64,000 nt of DNA from Sporolituus thermophilus DSM 23256 (GCF_900102435.1 NZ_FNBU01000001.1:1-64000), one strand, 5' to 3'; shown: positions 42,563 to 55,582, counted from the first letter of the stretch. Translations and numbers: made by a program. Notes: generated by a model not told the origin, from the sequence alone.

Positions 42563-43822
42563 CTAGCCAGTAACCCGTTCAATGTCGGCGCCGAGGCTTT
42601 TGAGTTTACCAACGAGGTTGTCATAACCCCGGTCAATGTGATGAACACAGCTAATTTCGGTCCGGCCTTCGGCGGCGAGTCCGGCAAGAACCAGGGCTGC
42701 GCCGGCCCGGAGGTCAGTCGCCTTAACCGGGCAGCCTTGGAGACGGGGCACGCCTTCCACAACGGCGCTGCGGCCCTCGATTTTTATATTCGCCCCCATC
42801 CGCTTGAGTTCGTCCACATGCATAAAGCGGTTTTCAAAAACGGTCTCGGTAATGATGCTGGTCCCGTGCGCCACCGTCATAAGCGCCATGAACTGGGCCT
42901 GCATATCGGTGGGAAAACCGGGATACGGGAGGGTCTTAATATCGACAGTGCGCAGAAAACCAGTGCCTTGCACCCGCACGCCGTTTATATCTTCCTCGAT
43001 GCGCACGCCTGCTTCCTTCAACTTGGCGACGACCGGCTTGAGATGATCGGTCAGGGCGTTTTCAATGTAGACGTCGCCATTGGTGATCGCCGCCCCCACC
43101 ATATATGTGCCGGCTTCGATGCGGTCGGGAATGACGGTGTGGGTGGCGCCCCGCAGTTCATTTACACCTTCGACCTTGATCACGTTGGTGCCGGCGCCGC
43201 GGATTTTGGCCCCCATGGCATTGAGGAAGTTGGCCAAATCGACTACTTCCGGTTCTTCGGCCGGGTTTTCCAAGACCGTCGTTCCCTTGGCCAGCGCTGC
43301 GGCCATTAAGATGTTTTCCGTAGCCCCTACACTGGGAAAATCAAGGTAAATGCGGGCCCCGTGCAGACCCCGGGGGGCTTTGGCCTCGACATAGCCATGG
43401 CCAAGCACGATTTCGGCGCCAAGAGCTTCAAAACCTTTAAGGTGTAGGTCAATGGGCCGGGTGCCGATAGCACAGCCGCCCGGCAAGGAAATTTTCGCGC
43501 AACCGGTGCGGGCCAAGAGCGGCCCCATAACCAAAAAGGAGGCCCGCATCTTCCGCACGAGCTCGTAAGGGGCCTCACAGCTCGTAATGTCGGTACTGTC
43601 CACGACCAACGTGTCCGTATCTTCCCACCGCACTTTGGCGCCAAGACATTCAATGACCTCGGATATGGTGCGCACGTCGTCCAACTTGGGCGTTTCCATC
43701 AGCCGGCTGGGCGAAGTACCGAGCAGCGCCGCGGCAATAATCGGCAAGACGGCGTTCTTCGCGCCGCTTACTTTTACGGTGCCGCATAACCGTTTGCCCC
43801 CGCTTATAATAAGTTTGTCCAC
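42563..43822 (-). CDS. murA: UDP-N-acetylglucosamine 1-carboxyvinyltransferase
   Basis: First committed step of peptidoglycan synthesis: transfer of enolpyruvate from PEP to UDP-GlcNAc. 419 residues, with [14 protein letters not shown] (catalytic Lys region) and [18 protein letters not shown] holding the Cys targeted by fosfomycin. Start GTG 43822 lies after GGGAGGA. The order ywmB-murA-spoIID equals that around B. subtilis murAA. Confidence 0.95.
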   Translation of the reverse strand: MDKLIISGGKRLCGTVKVSGAKNAVLPIIAAALLGTSPSRLMETPKLDDVRTISEVIECLGAKVRWEDTDTLVVDSTDITSCEAPYELVRKMRASFLVMGPLLARTGCAKISLPGGCAIGTRPIDLHLKGFEALGAEIVLGHGYVEAKAPRGLHGARIYLDFPSVGATENILMAAALAKGTTVLENPAEEPEVVDLANFLNAMGAKIRGAGTNVIKVEGVNELRGATHTVIPDRIEAGTYMVGAAITNGDVYIENALTDHLKPVVAKLKEAGVRIEEDINGVRVQGTGFLRTVDIKTLPYPGFPTDMQAQFMALMTVAHGTSIITETVFENRFMHVDELKRMGANIKIEGRSAVVEGVPRLQGCPVKATDLRAGAALVLAGLAAEGRTEISCVHHIDRGYDNLVGKLKSLGADIERVTG

Positions 43823-43848
43823 AAAAGTTCCTCCCACAATGCAAGCTG

Positions 43849-44634
43849 CTAATGCTCGCGCGTGATAACCGGCGAGCCAATTAAAACGTAGGTGCGATCA
43901 TCATAAGGGCTATAGCGCATGGCCATATTAACGTTCACGCGCTGGCCGCCGACCTGCAGCCAGTCGGCAATTGCCGGTGAGTAACCGCTGAAACTGGAAA
44001 AATTGGCGTAATGCACCTGGTCGACAGTAGTGCCGCCAATGCGGTCAAAGGCGGCTGCCAGCCTTTTGGCCCGCTCCGCCTCCTCTAGTTTACCATCAAT
44101 ATAACCCGCCAGGCAAGTAGCAAGCCGCGGCGAACCGCCGGCATCCCTGATTATATTATCAATTTTATGACGCCAGGCGTCAATGGGCCCACCGTCGTTT
44201 ATGGCATCGACATTTACAACCAGATAGGCTTCGGCTTCGCCCGACGTCAGCTCCATAACTTGCGCGATCGCGACAACGTGAATGCGGTCGCCGGCTGCAT
44301 CGGCCCGCACCAACCGGTGGCGCCGGCCGCGGTTATTATTTAGCTTATAGTCGGCAGGATCTATACCGAGCCGCGCCATGGCCACGCGCACAAGCTCTTC
44401 CAGTTCATTGTCGGTTACCGTGGCCGTCGGTAACTCCGCCCAGCCGTTCAGACTGAAATCGTGCAGCCTCGCGCCGGTAGCCGTCAAAGCCTCCACCAGC
44501 AGCGCCGTCTCCGCCTGGTCGCCGGCGGGCCGGCTCAACCCGGCTGGCAGCTGGCTGTCCGTGGCAGCAATTAGCACCAGGAAAACCAAAACGATGATAA
44601 TGCCGAAAATCCATCCGTTGCGGCGCAAAACCAT
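43849..44634 (-). CDS. ywmB: YwmB family protein
   Basis: 261 residues: an N-terminal membrane helix (about 8-27) and a secreted alpha/beta domain named for its TATA-box-binding-protein-like fold. Segments such as [15 protein letters not shown] and [21 protein letters not shown] fit. Function is unknown; the family is conserved in spore-formers between the atp operon and murA, exactly as here. Confidence 0.85.
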   Translation of the reverse strand: MVLRRNGWIFGIIIVLVFLVLIAATDSQLPAGLSRPAGDQAETALLVEALTATGARLHDFSLNGWAELPTATVTDNELEELVRVAMARLGIDPADYKLNNNRGRRHRLVRADAAGDRIHVVAIAQVMELTSGEAEAYLVVNVDAINDGGPIDAWRHKIDNIIRDAGGSPRLATCLAGYIDGKLEEAERAKRLAAAFDRIGGTTVDQVHYANFSSFSGYSPAIADWLQVGGQRVNVNMAMRYSPYDDRTYVLIGSPVITREH

Positions 44635-44756
44635 TTTCTCCCCGTCCCGTCTAATTCACCGTCTTGCGGCAGTTTTTTCCCTAACACAATTCTTGCCAGT
44701 TTTTAGGGGAGTTATACGATGAAAATTTCGCCACAACCAAAGCGCGCATTTTTAAC

Positions 44757-44872
44757 AAAACCGCCAAGGACGCAAAGGACGCAAAGGGCACGCTTTATAA
44801 CTTTTTATCAGCGCGGCGAAGCCGCGCCGTCAACCCTTCGCGTAACTTCGTGTACTTCGCGGTTAAAAACAT
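44757..44872. repeat. Mosaic intergenic repeat, copy 8
   Basis: AACCGCCAAGGACGCAAAGG units, a central hairpin GCGCGGCGAAGCCGCGC (about 44812-44829), then inverted CTTCGCG units ending in TTCGCGGTTAA. It fills much of the 295-base gap between atpC and ywmB. Confidence 0.75.
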
Positions 44873-44893
44873 ACAATTCTAATATAAAAACAG

Positions 44894-44920
44894 ACCGGGC
44901 CAGCTCCGAGCTGACCCGGT
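44894..44920 (-). terminator. Terminator of the atp operon
   Basis: ACCGGGTCAGCTC-G-GAGCTGGCCCGGT on the minus strand (one G-T pair), followed by CTGTTTTTAT, ten bases past atpC. Confidence 0.85.
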
Positions 44921-44929
44921 TTTACTTAA

Positions 44930-45346
44930 TTACATCCTGGATTTGTGAAATTCGGCAACGCCGAGCCGCATGAGCGCCCGTTTCAGGGCCTGCTCGGCGC
45001 GAGCCACGTCGATGCCTTCACGATTGCCCTTAAGACGGGCCTCGGCCCGCTCGCGCGCCGCTTCCGCCCGTTTTACGTCAATTTCTTCGGGCAGTTCGGC
45101 GCAGCCGGCCAGGACGGTCACCTTATCGGGCCGGACTTCGATGAAGCCGCCGCAGATGGCAATGCGCTTCTCGCCGTCATCTTTCAGAATGCGCAAGGGG
45201 GCAATCTCCAGTCCGGCGATAAGGGGCGCATGGCCGGGCAAGATGCCGATATCGCCGTCGGTGGCGCGGGCGATGACCATGTTAACATCGTCGGAATAAG
45301 CCAGGCGCTCGGGGGTGACAATGTCCAGTCTAACCGTTTTGGCCAC
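44930..45346 (-). CDS. atpC: ATP synthase epsilon subunit
   Basis: 138 residues: N-terminal beta-sandwich (LDIVTPERLAYSDDVNMVIARATDGDIGILPGHAPLIAGL) and C-terminal two-helix domain (about 90-135, AEAARERAEARLKGN). It connects gamma to the c-ring and can inhibit ATP hydrolysis. It is last in the atp operon, with GTG start and a very short gap after atpD. Confidence 0.95.
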   Translation of the reverse strand: MAKTVRLDIVTPERLAYSDDVNMVIARATDGDIGILPGHAPLIAGLEIAPLRILKDDGEKRIAICGGFIEVRPDKVTVLAGCAELPEEIDVKRAEAARERAEARLKGNREGIDVARAEQALKRALMRLGVAEFHKSRM

Positions 45347-45349
45347 CTG

Positions 45350-46771
<1,422 letters not shown>

Positions 46772-47623
46772 CTACTTTAGTGCCTCGGCGCCACCCACGA
46801 TTTCGGTGATCTCGCGGGTGATGGTGGCTTGGCGGACCTTGTTGTAATTGAGAATGAGTTTTTGGATAAGTTCCTGGGCATTGTCGGTGGCCGAGCTCAT
46901 GGCCGTCATCCGGGCCCCGAGCTCGCTCGCCGCTGCTTGCAGCAGGGCGCTGTAAATCACCGTCTCCAGGTACTTGGGCAGCAGCAGGTCCAAAACTTCT
47001 GCCGCCGACGGTTCAAAAATATATTCGGTCTGCGCCGCTTCACCGCCGTCCGGCGTATCGGTAAGCGGCAGCAATCTGACGGTTGTCGGTTTCTGGTTGA
47101 TCGGTGAAAAGAACTGGGTGTAAACCAGGCGGATTTCGTCATATTTCCCGGAAATAAAGGCGCTAGAGAGTTCCTTGGCAATTTTCACCGCGTGGTCGTA
47201 GGTCGGCTTTTCCGAAAAGCCGATATATTCGCTGTCAATGGTGTAGCCGCGGCGCTTGAAATAATCGCGCGCCTTACGGCCGACAATAACCATCCCGATG
47301 TTGTCTTTGCCGCGAACCTGGGGCAGTACCTCGCGGATAAGGTTAGCCGAGTAGGCGCCGGCAAGACCTTTGTCGGCGCTCAGGATGAGATAGCCGATGC
47401 GGTTTACCTCGCGCACCGCCAGCAGCGGATGGCTGGCGTCGCGGGTACTGGCAGCAACACTAGCCAGCACTTCCCGGATTTTCTGGGTGTAAGGCTTGCT
47501 GGCGGCGGCCCGTTCCTGGGCCCGGCGCAGCCGGGCCGCAGCCACCATTTTCATGGCCTTGGTAATCTGCTGGATGTTTTTGACGCTCTTAATGCGGCGC
47601 CGGATATCCCTTGCGCTAGGCAT
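46772..47623 (-). CDS. atpG: ATP synthase gamma subunit
   Basis: 283 residues, with the conserved N-terminal helix SARDIRRRIKSVKNIQQITKAMKMVAAARLRRAQ and C-terminal helix MTAMSSATDNAQELIQKLILNYNKVRQATITREITEIVGGAEAL. It is the rotating central stalk. It lies seven bases after atpA. Confidence 0.96.
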   Translation of the reverse strand: MPSARDIRRRIKSVKNIQQITKAMKMVAAARLRRAQERAAASKPYTQKIREVLASVAASTRDASHPLLAVREVNRIGYLILSADKGLAGAYSANLIREVLPQVRGKDNIGMVIVGRKARDYFKRRGYTIDSEYIGFSEKPTYDHAVKIAKELSSAFISGKYDEIRLVYTQFFSPINQKPTTVRLLPLTDTPDGGEAAQTEYIFEPSAAEVLDLLLPKYLETVIYSALLQAAASELGARMTAMSSATDNAQELIQKLILNYNKVRQATITREITEIVGGAEALK

Positions 47624-47629
47624 TTGTCA

Positions 47630-49732
<2,103 letters not shown>

Positions 49733-49739
<7 letters not shown>

Positions 49740-50236
49740 GGCATACCACCTATTTTTTGCCGGTCAAGCTTGTCGATAAAATCTTCCACCAGCTTGGCGT
49801 TGGCTTTTTCATCCAGGTTTTGGCCGATAATTTTGGTAGCGGCGGCCAGCGACAGAGACACCACTTCGTTTTTCATCTGCGCAAGGGCGCGCTCGCGCTC
49901 ACGGGCAATCTCGGCCTGCGCTTCCTTGAGCAACCGGGCATGTTCGGCCCGGGCCTCTTCCAAAATTTGCTCTTTGGTCTGCTCCGCCAGTTTCATTGCT
50001 TTTTCGACAATGGCCTGCGCCTGAGTACGGGCCTCAGTGAGCTGCTGCTGGTACTCGCGGCGAAGCTCTTCCGCCGCCGCCCGTTCCCGGTCGGCCGCCG
50101 CAATGCTGTCGGCAATGCGGGCCTGCCGGTCGGCCAGAGCCTGCATAAGCGGTTTATAGGCCACCTTGGTCAGGATGGCCACCAGAATAAGAAAATTTAT
50201 AATTTGCGCGATTAGTGTCGCGTTGAGTTCAACCAA
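49733..50236 (-). CDS. atpF: ATP synthase subunit b
   Basis: 167 residues: an N-terminal membrane helix (LIAQIINFLILVAILTKVAY) and a long charged coiled coil forming the peripheral stalk. The start is TTG 50236, eight bases after GGAGG, which gives normal length; a longer in-frame start at 50308 would prefix an unrelated charged peptide and abut atpE. Confidence 0.93.
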
Positions 50237-50308
50237 CGAGGGCCCCTCCTCTTTCCGGCGTGTAAGGGAGGCGACGGAAAAACTTTCCGTCGCCCGATCT
50301 ACGCCCAA

Positions 50309-50560
50309 TTACTTGATAAACGGATTGGCAAAGACCAGCACGATGGCGATAACGGCGGCAATAATGGGAATAGACTCGATCAAGCCCACGGAAATGAGCA
50401 TGTTGACCAGAATCGTACCCTTGGCTTCCGGTTGTCGTGCCATGCCCTCGATTGCCTTGGCCGTTACCTGGCCGTCACCCATGGCCGCGCCAAAAGCGGC
50501 CAGACCGATGGCCAGCGCAGCGGCAATTACAGAGGCAGCAACAATGATGGCGTGTTCCAC
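50309..50560 (-). CDS. atpE: ATP synthase subunit c
   Basis: 83-residue hairpin of two membrane helices with the loop ARQPEAKG. The ion-binding Glu62 lies in GLIESIPII, followed by Ser63. On helix 1, Asp29 (GDGQ) aligns with the position of Gln32 in the Na+ c-ring of Ilyobacter and Glu32 in that of Fusobacterium. Asp29+Glu62+Ser63 resembles the two-carboxylate motif described in Fusobacterium, but it is not proof of Na+ coupling. It starts with GTG. Confidence 0.96.
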   Translation of the reverse strand: MEHAIIVAASVIAAALAIGLAAFGAAMGDGQVTAKAIEGMARQPEAKGTILVNMLISVGLIESIPIIAAVIAIVLVFANPFIK

Positions 50561-50615
50561 AATGAACTCCTCCTTCAGCTATTTAAAAAAATGTGTTTTT
50601 GCTTGATGTTATTGG

Positions 50616-51296
50616 TTAATGGTGGTCGTCTTTTAACGCATTGGAAATGTACGACATCGACAGGATGGTAAAGATAAACGCCTGGACAATGCCGACGAAA
50701 ACGCTGAATGCCAACCAAGCCGTGGGGATGACATACGGTACTAAAATCCCCAGAATGATTATCAGAATTTCCCCGGCGAGGATATTGCCGAATAAACGGA
50801 AAGAAAGCGTTACAGGCTTGGACACCTCTTCGATGATGTTGATCGGCAAAAACAGCACGTTCGGCTCCAGAAAGTGCTTGAGATAATTGAAAAGTCCTTT
50901 GTTAGCAGCTCCGGCGACATGAACGACAGCGATGACCAACAGCGCCAACCCCAGGGTGGTGTTGAGGTCGTTAGTCGGCGACGTGAAACCGGGTACAAGC
51001 CCCAGCTCGTTCGCTACCAGTAAAAAGAGGAATAGCGTGATGAGCAGCGGCGCCAATTTCTTGCCTTTCGGTCCCATGGCGGCCTCAATTTGCTCTAAAA
51101 GGGCCAATATCACCATTTCCAGCGCGTTCTGCCAGCCGCTGGGCACCAGGCTTAAGCGCCGCGTGGCCAGAACGGCCAGGATGATGACAATGGCCATTGT
51201 CAGCCAGGTCATATACAGCGTATCCATATTGAACGCCAGACCGGCAAAATAAGCGACTTTGTGACCGCCAATTTCATGCCCTCCACCATGTCCCAT
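50616..51296 (-). CDS. atpB: ATP synthase subunit a
   Basis: 226 residues with five to six membrane helices. The essential Arg is in PVTLSFRLFGNILAGEIL. It forms the ion half-channels beside the c-ring. An N-terminal Gly/His-rich stretch (GHGGGHEIGGHK) precedes the first helix. The gene follows atpI and precedes atpE. Confidence 0.96.
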   Translation of the reverse strand: MGHGGGHEIGGHKVAYFAGLAFNMDTLYMTWLTMAIVIILAVLATRRLSLVPSGWQNALEMVILALLEQIEAAMGPKGKKLAPLLITLFLFLLVANELGLVPGFTSPTNDLNTTLGLALLVIAVVHVAGAANKGLFNYLKHFLEPNVLFLPINIIEEVSKPVTLSFRLFGNILAGEILIIILGILVPYVIPTAWLAFSVFVGIVQAFIFTILSMSYISNALKDDHH

Positions 51297-51300
51297 ACCT

Positions 51301-51705
51301 TCACCCCTTTCTTGCGTATTGTCGGTTGCTGCTAAGCATCTCTTTAGCTACCAGAACGGCGGCATTCAAAAAGATGACTATATGAAGGGAAAATAATCCC
51401 GTCACAGCCGCTAAGAAGTTGACGGTTGTCAGCTTGAGAGCCAGAACAAGCGCCAGGGAAATAAACACCAGGCGCACCAGCCAGCCTGACCGCATGTAAG
51501 CCACCGCTTTGGCCGCCGGCATTTCCGCGCTGCGGCGCACCCGGTAGCACAGCAGGCAAAAATAAATAGCGCTCACCACTGACCCGAAGGCCAAACCGCG
51601 GGCCCAATCGGCGCGTCCGGCCAACAGGGCGCAGCCGATGGCCGAAAGCGCCAGGGCGGCGATTTGCAGCAGCGTGCGTCTTGCTTCAATGGCGTATTCC
51701 CGCAT
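51301..51705 (-). CDS. atpI: ATP synthase subunit I
   Basis: 134 residues with four hydrophobic segments typical of AtpI, which helps c-ring assembly. The gene lies between atpZ and atpB with four-base spacing to atpB. Sequence conservation is low in this family; position decides the call. Confidence 0.82.
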   Translation of the reverse strand: MREYAIEARRTLLQIAALALSAIGCALLAGRADWARGLAFGSVVSAIYFCLLCYRVRRSAEMPAAKAVAYMRSGWLVRLVFISLALVLALKLTTVNFLAAVTGLFSLHIVIFLNAAVLVAKEMLSSNRQYARKG

Positions 51706-51711
51706 AAAACC

Positions 51712-51924
51712 CTACTTTCCCACAATCCGTTTATATGTACTCCACAGGCCGGAAATCATGCCAAGGACGATGCCAGCCACAGTGGCCCACGGGTAGGTAG
51801 CGAGCCAGTTGTCCACCATCCGTCCCCCGAAAAGGCCTACCGCCACCGATACAGCCATGTGTAGGCCAATGGTTCCGGCCAGTCCCAAGGCGGAAAATAG
51901 CTGGCGCTTGTCGTCGTCCTCCAT
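51712..51924 (-). CDS. atpZ: AtpZ/AtpI family membrane protein
   Basis: 70 residues with two membrane helices (about 12-34 and 42-62), FGGRMVDNWLATYPWATVAGIVLGMISGLWSTYK being typical of the family. First gene of the atp operon. GAGGTG lies before the ATG. AtpZ/AtpI proteins have been linked to Mg2+ or Ca2+ uptake and c-ring assembly. A weak TTGTCT-19-CATAAT pair lies just upstream. Confidence 0.85.
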   Translation of the reverse strand: MEDDDKRQLFSALGLAGTIGLHMAVSVAVGLFGGRMVDNWLATYPWATVAGIVLGMISGLWSTYKRIVGK

Positions 51925-52109
51925 GTGCTTGCACCTCGTGCGATGGGATTACGCAAGATATTATGCCCTATATCCGGTAATTTAAGACAATCCCTTTTGT
52001 CCGCCAAACTATATGGCAGATTATTTTTATTCGTCACAATTTGAGTTAATCCTGCTTTTTTTCGATAAAATATAGCACTTTAAGGAAAGTAGGCCTAAGT
52101 TGCATTAAA

Positions 52110-52137
52110 CCCCTGGCTGCCAACGGTCAGCCAGGGG
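52110..52137. terminator. Terminator after the DASS remnant
   Basis: Perfect 10-base stem CCCCTGGCTG / CAGCCAGGGG with an 8-base loop. It lies about 12 bases past the end of the transporter remnant. Confidence 0.7.
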
Positions 52138-52148
52138 TAGGTATATTT

Positions 52149-52652
52149 TTAATACCACAGTCCAATAAATTTCCAGTAAACCAGACCAATTGTTAAATAG
52201 ATCACGGTATGCAGTGCGGTTACAAGCAAACCAATGCTCCACCACGACTTTTTATCGTTATAACCCTTGGCAAACAAAATGGGGCCAACGCCGTTGCCAT
52301 AATGGGTAAGCGTGGAGGAAACAACCATAAGGAAAAGGACCAAAAACACCGCCGGATAACGGGGCACGTCAGTAGCGGCAATCACCGAGTAGGCCAGCGG
52401 GGCGAACGAAGCGACATAACCGACGAGCGAGGCAAATAAATAATGGACTACCAAGACTGCGGCAGCCGTCATTGTAACCATCAGTCAGGCCGCTTCCGGC
52501 AGTGATTGGACGACAAGGCCGACAATAGTGGCGATGAAAATACCGAACAGTTTCCACGCGGCCGGCTTTAAACCAACCGGGGCCGGCGTCAGGAAGAAAA
52601 TGCCGGCCAGCGCAACAGGAATAAGCAGCCTTACTAAACGATTGTTAAGCAT
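52149..52652 (-). pseudogene. DASS-family anion transporter, internally deleted
   Basis: A GGGAGG site and ATG 52652 open a frame for 55 residues matching the DASS/SLC13 N-terminus (LKPAAWKLFGIFIATIVGLVVQSLPEAA). It ends at TGA (52485-52487). In the same frame, from 52481, comes the DASS C-terminus (VVHYLFASLVGYV, LTHYGNGVGPILFAKGY, WWSIGLLVTALHTVIYLTIGLVYWKFIGLW). Intact members have about 470 residues; here about 300 are missing, so an internal deletion is likely. Not a functional carrier. It interrupts the wecB-atpZ neighbourhood. Confidence 0.85.
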
Positions 52653-52880
52653 TTAATTCCTCCCCCCATGCAAAAACAAAACAAATACAGCTTTAATAGT
52701 CAAACTTATCCGTTGCCTATCCCACCACCTCTGCGAAAAAATTGGAAAATATCAAATTTACGCACACATTCCTTTTTAGTTTACGATTATTCAGGCCAAT
52801 AATCAAGATAATTGCGATATATTCCCCGCCGAACCGCTGAACCCCCAAGCCCCACGCCATCTGTTCTCATCGCCAAAAGC
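52653..52880. other. Intergenic stretch, no gene seen
   Basis: AT-rich sequence upstream of the DASS remnant, with no credible reading frame, hairpin or promoter beyond scattered TTTA-rich words. The repeat block follows it. Confidence 0.5.
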
Positions 52881-52890
52881 AAAAGAACAA

Positions 52891-53160
52891 AAGCGCTAGC
52901 GCGCCTTTTTAACGAAACCGCAAAGGGCACTAAGGACGCAAAGGGTATAGCGGGCGCGAGGCATGGCGCGCCAAAAAAGAAAAAGACTTTACGCAACTTC
53001 GTGCTCTTCGTGCACTACCCTGAAAAGCGTAAAACCGCAAAGGCCGCGAAGAACGCAAAGGGCTACGCGCGCGACAGTTGTCGCGCGAGATTAGTTCATA
53101 AACTTACTTTTCATGCTTTGTGGTGCCAATTTATTGGCATGAATATCTTTGCGGTAGTAA
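52891..53160. repeat. Mosaic intergenic repeat, copy 9 (longest)
   Basis: Starts with GCGCTAGCGCGCC, then CCGCAAAGG units, hairpin GGCGCGAGGCATGGCGCGCC, more units, hairpin CGCGACAGTTGTCGCG and palindrome TGCCAATTTATTGGCA. Bases 53015-53154 are the near-identical inverted partner of 11741-11880. Confidence 0.85.
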
Positions 53161-53201
53161 AATAGCCGCCCGTAATACACGGGCAGCCTTAATTTCCTTG
53201 C

Positions 53202-54398
53202 TTACTTATCCTTGGTCAGCGCGGCCGCGGCCAACCCCGGCGCGGGGCAGTCAAACTGCCGGGGCGGGCTGCTGCGTAAGCCGTACCGCCACAAAATGGT
53301 CTCAACAATCCGCCCCGCCGCCTTGCCGTCGCCGTAGGGGTTGCAGGCGGTGGCCATACGATGATATTCGGCGCTATCGGTTAAGAGGCGTTCCGTCTCG
53401 GCGTATACCCGCTCGCGGTCGGTGCCGATCAACTTGACGGTGCCGGCGGCGATAGCCTCTGGCCGTTCGGTAGTGTCTCTCAGCACCAGGACCGGTTTGC
53501 CGAGCGACGGCGCCTCCTCCTGGATGCCGCCCGAATCGGTGAGAACCAGGTGCGAACGGGCAATGAGGTTGGCAAAGGGCTGATAATCCAGCGGGTCAAT
53601 GAGGGTGACGCGGTCGACGCCGCCCAGCTCGGCGTTCACTACCTGCCGCACCAAGGGATTTTTATGGACCGGGAAGACAACTTCCACGTCGTCATAGCGG
53701 GCCACGATATCGCGCAGGGCCTGGTACACCTGCCGCATAGGCTCGCCCAGGTTTTCCCGGCGGTGAGTCGTAACCAAAATCACCCGCCGGCCGGCTTCGC
53801 CGATTTTGGCCAAGTCCGCATCGGTAAAGCGGTACGTTTTGGCCACCGTAGCCATCAGGGCGTCGATGACCGTGTTGCCGGTTACGAAAATCGCGTCGGC
53901 GTCCACGCCTTCGCGCAGCAGGTTGTTCCGCGCCGTGGCCGTCGGAGCAAAGTGAAGGTCGGTGAGCGCCCCCGTCAATTTGCGGTTCATTTCCTCCGGA
54001 AAGGGCGAATATTTATGGCAGGTCCTGAGGCCGGCCTCGACGTGGCCTACCGCCGTCTGATGGTAAAAGGCGGCCAGGGCACCGGCAAAAGTCGTGGTCG
54101 TATCGCCGTGAACCAAAACGATGTCCGGCTTTTCCCGCATCAGCACTTCATTGAGCCCCTGCATAGCCCGGCAGGTAATATCAAACAGCGTCTGCCCCTG
54201 GGACATAATATCCAGATCGTAGTGAGGCTGAATGCGGAAAAGATGCAGCACCTGGTCAAGCATCTCCCGGTGCTGGGCCGTAACGGCCACCACCGGCGTA
54301 ATCAGCTCAGGATATTTACCAAGCTCGAGCACCACCGGTGCCATTTTGATGGCCTCGGGCCGGGTGCCAAAGACAGTCATGACTTTGATGGGCGACAA
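53202..54398 (-). CDS. wecB: UDP-N-acetylglucosamine 2-epimerase, non-hydrolysing
   Basis: Interconverts UDP-GlcNAc and UDP-ManNAc for surface polysaccharide or teichoic-type glycans. 398 residues with VFGTRPEAIKMAPVVLEL at the N-terminus, HGDTTTTFAGALAAFYHQTAVGHVEAGLRT and LVLTDSGGIQEEAPSLGKPVLVLRDTTERPEA. The start is TTG 54398 with GGAG upstream. It lies after wecA, a pairing seen upstream of atp in many clostridia. Confidence 0.94.
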   Translation of the reverse strand: MSPIKVMTVFGTRPEAIKMAPVVLELGKYPELITPVVAVTAQHREMLDQVLHLFRIQPHYDLDIMSQGQTLFDITCRAMQGLNEVLMREKPDIVLVHGDTTTTFAGALAAFYHQTAVGHVEAGLRTCHKYSPFPEEMNRKLTGALTDLHFAPTATARNNLLREGVDADAIFVTGNTVIDALMATVAKTYRFTDADLAKIGEAGRRVILVTTHRRENLGEPMRQVYQALRDIVARYDDVEVVFPVHKNPLVRQVVNAELGGVDRVTLIDPLDYQPFANLIARSHLVLTDSGGIQEEAPSLGKPVLVLRDTTERPEAIAAGTVKLIGTDRERVYAETERLLTDSAEYHRMATACNPYGDGKAAGRIVETILWRYGLRSSPPRQFDCPAPGLAAAALTKDK

Positions 54399-54474
54399 TC
54401 TGCATCACACTCCAAACCGCTTTTTTATCGTTTCCATTATCCACTTTCCGCTTTCCCTTTTCCACAATCAAACA

Positions 54475-54493
54475 GGCGGGCCCCAGGCCCGCC
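54475..54493. terminator. Hairpin after wecA
   Basis: GGCGGGCC-CCA-GGCCCGCC, an 8-base GC stem about 12 bases past the wecA stop, followed on the minus strand by TGTTTGATT. A G/A-rich repeat-like tract (54417-54466) follows. Confidence 0.7.
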
Positions 54494-54505
54494 CATTTTG
54501 TTCCA

Positions 54506-55543
54506 CTAATGGCTTTTTACCGAGTCTACGTCTTTTAAGACGCCGATTTTCTTTGCACCAAAGAACGCCACCGCCAGCAGCACCACAATGATGAGCATGC
54601 CTATGACCTTGTTCACTTCCGTAAGCGCGATGGCGCTTAGTCCCAGGCAGCCGCTGATCACATACATCAAGAGCACCGCCTGCCGCTGGGTTAAGCCCAT
54701 GGCCAGAAGTCGATGGTGCAAGTGCCCTTTGTCCGGCTTAAAGATTGGTTGTCCGCTGGAATAACGGCGAATAATGGCGAAAGCGGTGTCCATAATCGGC
54801 AGTCCCAGCGCGACAATGGGCACAACCAGCGCAATGGTGGCCGCGCTCTTCACCGTGCCGAGAATCGACACGGCCGCCAGCATATAGCCGAGAAACATGC
54901 TGCCCGTATCGCCCATGAAAATTTTCGCCGGGTTAAAGTTATGATGGAGAAAGCCGAGCGCACTGCCGGCCAGGGCGGCGGTCAAAATCGCTACCGTCCA
55001 GAAATTCTGCTGCAGGGCTACAAGCAGGATGGTGATGGAGGCAATGGTCGAAACGCCTGCCGCCAACCCATCTAACCCGTCAATCAGGTTTACGGTATTA
55101 GTCAGCCCGACCACCCATAAAATGGTAAGCGGGATGGAGAAATAATCGAGATAAATCATGTCGCCGAAGGGGTTGGTCAACCATTCGATGCGCACGTTGA
55201 ACAAAAGCAGCACCATCGCGGCCACAATCTGCCCCAGCAGTTTCACCCGCGCCGGCAATTGCTTAAGGTCATCGATAATCCCGACAACCAAAATCACCGT
55301 ACCGCCCATCAAGAGGCCCATGATTTCCCGGTTAATATGCATGCTGGCCAGCACCGCCAGGACAAACCCGAGATAAATGGCCAGTCCGCCCATACGCGGA
55401 ATGGGATGGGTATGCACCTTACGGGCATCGGGCGCGTCGAGCGCTCCCGCCTTTATTGCCAGTTCTTTTACATGCGGCGTCACAAAATAAGCTACAACCA
55501 AGGCTACGGTAAAGGCCACAACGTATGTCTGCACTGCGAACAC
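54506..55543 (-). CDS. wecA: Undecaprenyl-phosphate GlcNAc-1-phosphate transferase
   Basis: Integral membrane enzyme of the MraY/WecA/TagO family, which starts lipid-linked glycan synthesis by attaching GlcNAc-1-P to undecaprenyl phosphate. 345 residues, about ten helices, with DAPDARKVHTHPIPRMGGLAIYLGF, NLIDGLDGLAAGVSTIAS and HHNFNPAKIFMGDTGSMFLGY, which hold the Mg2+-binding Asp residues. Start GTG 55543 or GTG 55534; the latter is better spaced from GGGGTG. The upstream region has a clear promoter and a palindrome. Confidence 0.92.
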   Translation of the reverse strand: MFAVQTYVVAFTVALVVAYFVTPHVKELAIKAGALDAPDARKVHTHPIPRMGGLAIYLGFVLAVLASMHINREIMGLLMGGTVILVVGIIDDLKQLPARVKLLGQIVAAMVLLLFNVRIEWLTNPFGDMIYLDYFSIPLTILWVVGLTNTVNLIDGLDGLAAGVSTIASITILLVALQQNFWTVAILTAALAGSALGFLHHNFNPAKIFMGDTGSMFLGYMLAAVSILGTVKSAATIALVVPIVALGLPIMDTAFAIIRRYSSGQPIFKPDKGHLHHRLLAMGLTQRQAVLLMYVISGCLGLSAIALTEVNKVIGMLIIVVLLAVAFFGAKKIGVLKDVDSVKSH

Positions 55544-55567
55544 CCCGTTTCTAGTAAGGCCACTTTC

Positions 55568-55582
55568 TTAAGTGCCACTTAA
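55568..55582 (-). promoter_or_regulatory. Palindrome in the wecA leader
   Basis: TTAAGTG-G-CACTTAA, a perfect 7-base inverted repeat about 30 bases after the -10 box and 25 before the start codon. It may be a repressor site. Confidence 0.45.

Noticed and set aside
50309-50560. Firm call of a Na+-coupled ATP synthase
   Set aside because: Only part of the known Na+ site is matched and the helix-1 Asp is not diagnostic; reported as a hint instead.
52812-53165. 117-codon plus-strand frame
   Set aside because: It runs through the mosaic repeat; the same peptide segment reappears as a false N-terminal extension of the 11070 gene, so it is translated repeat DNA.
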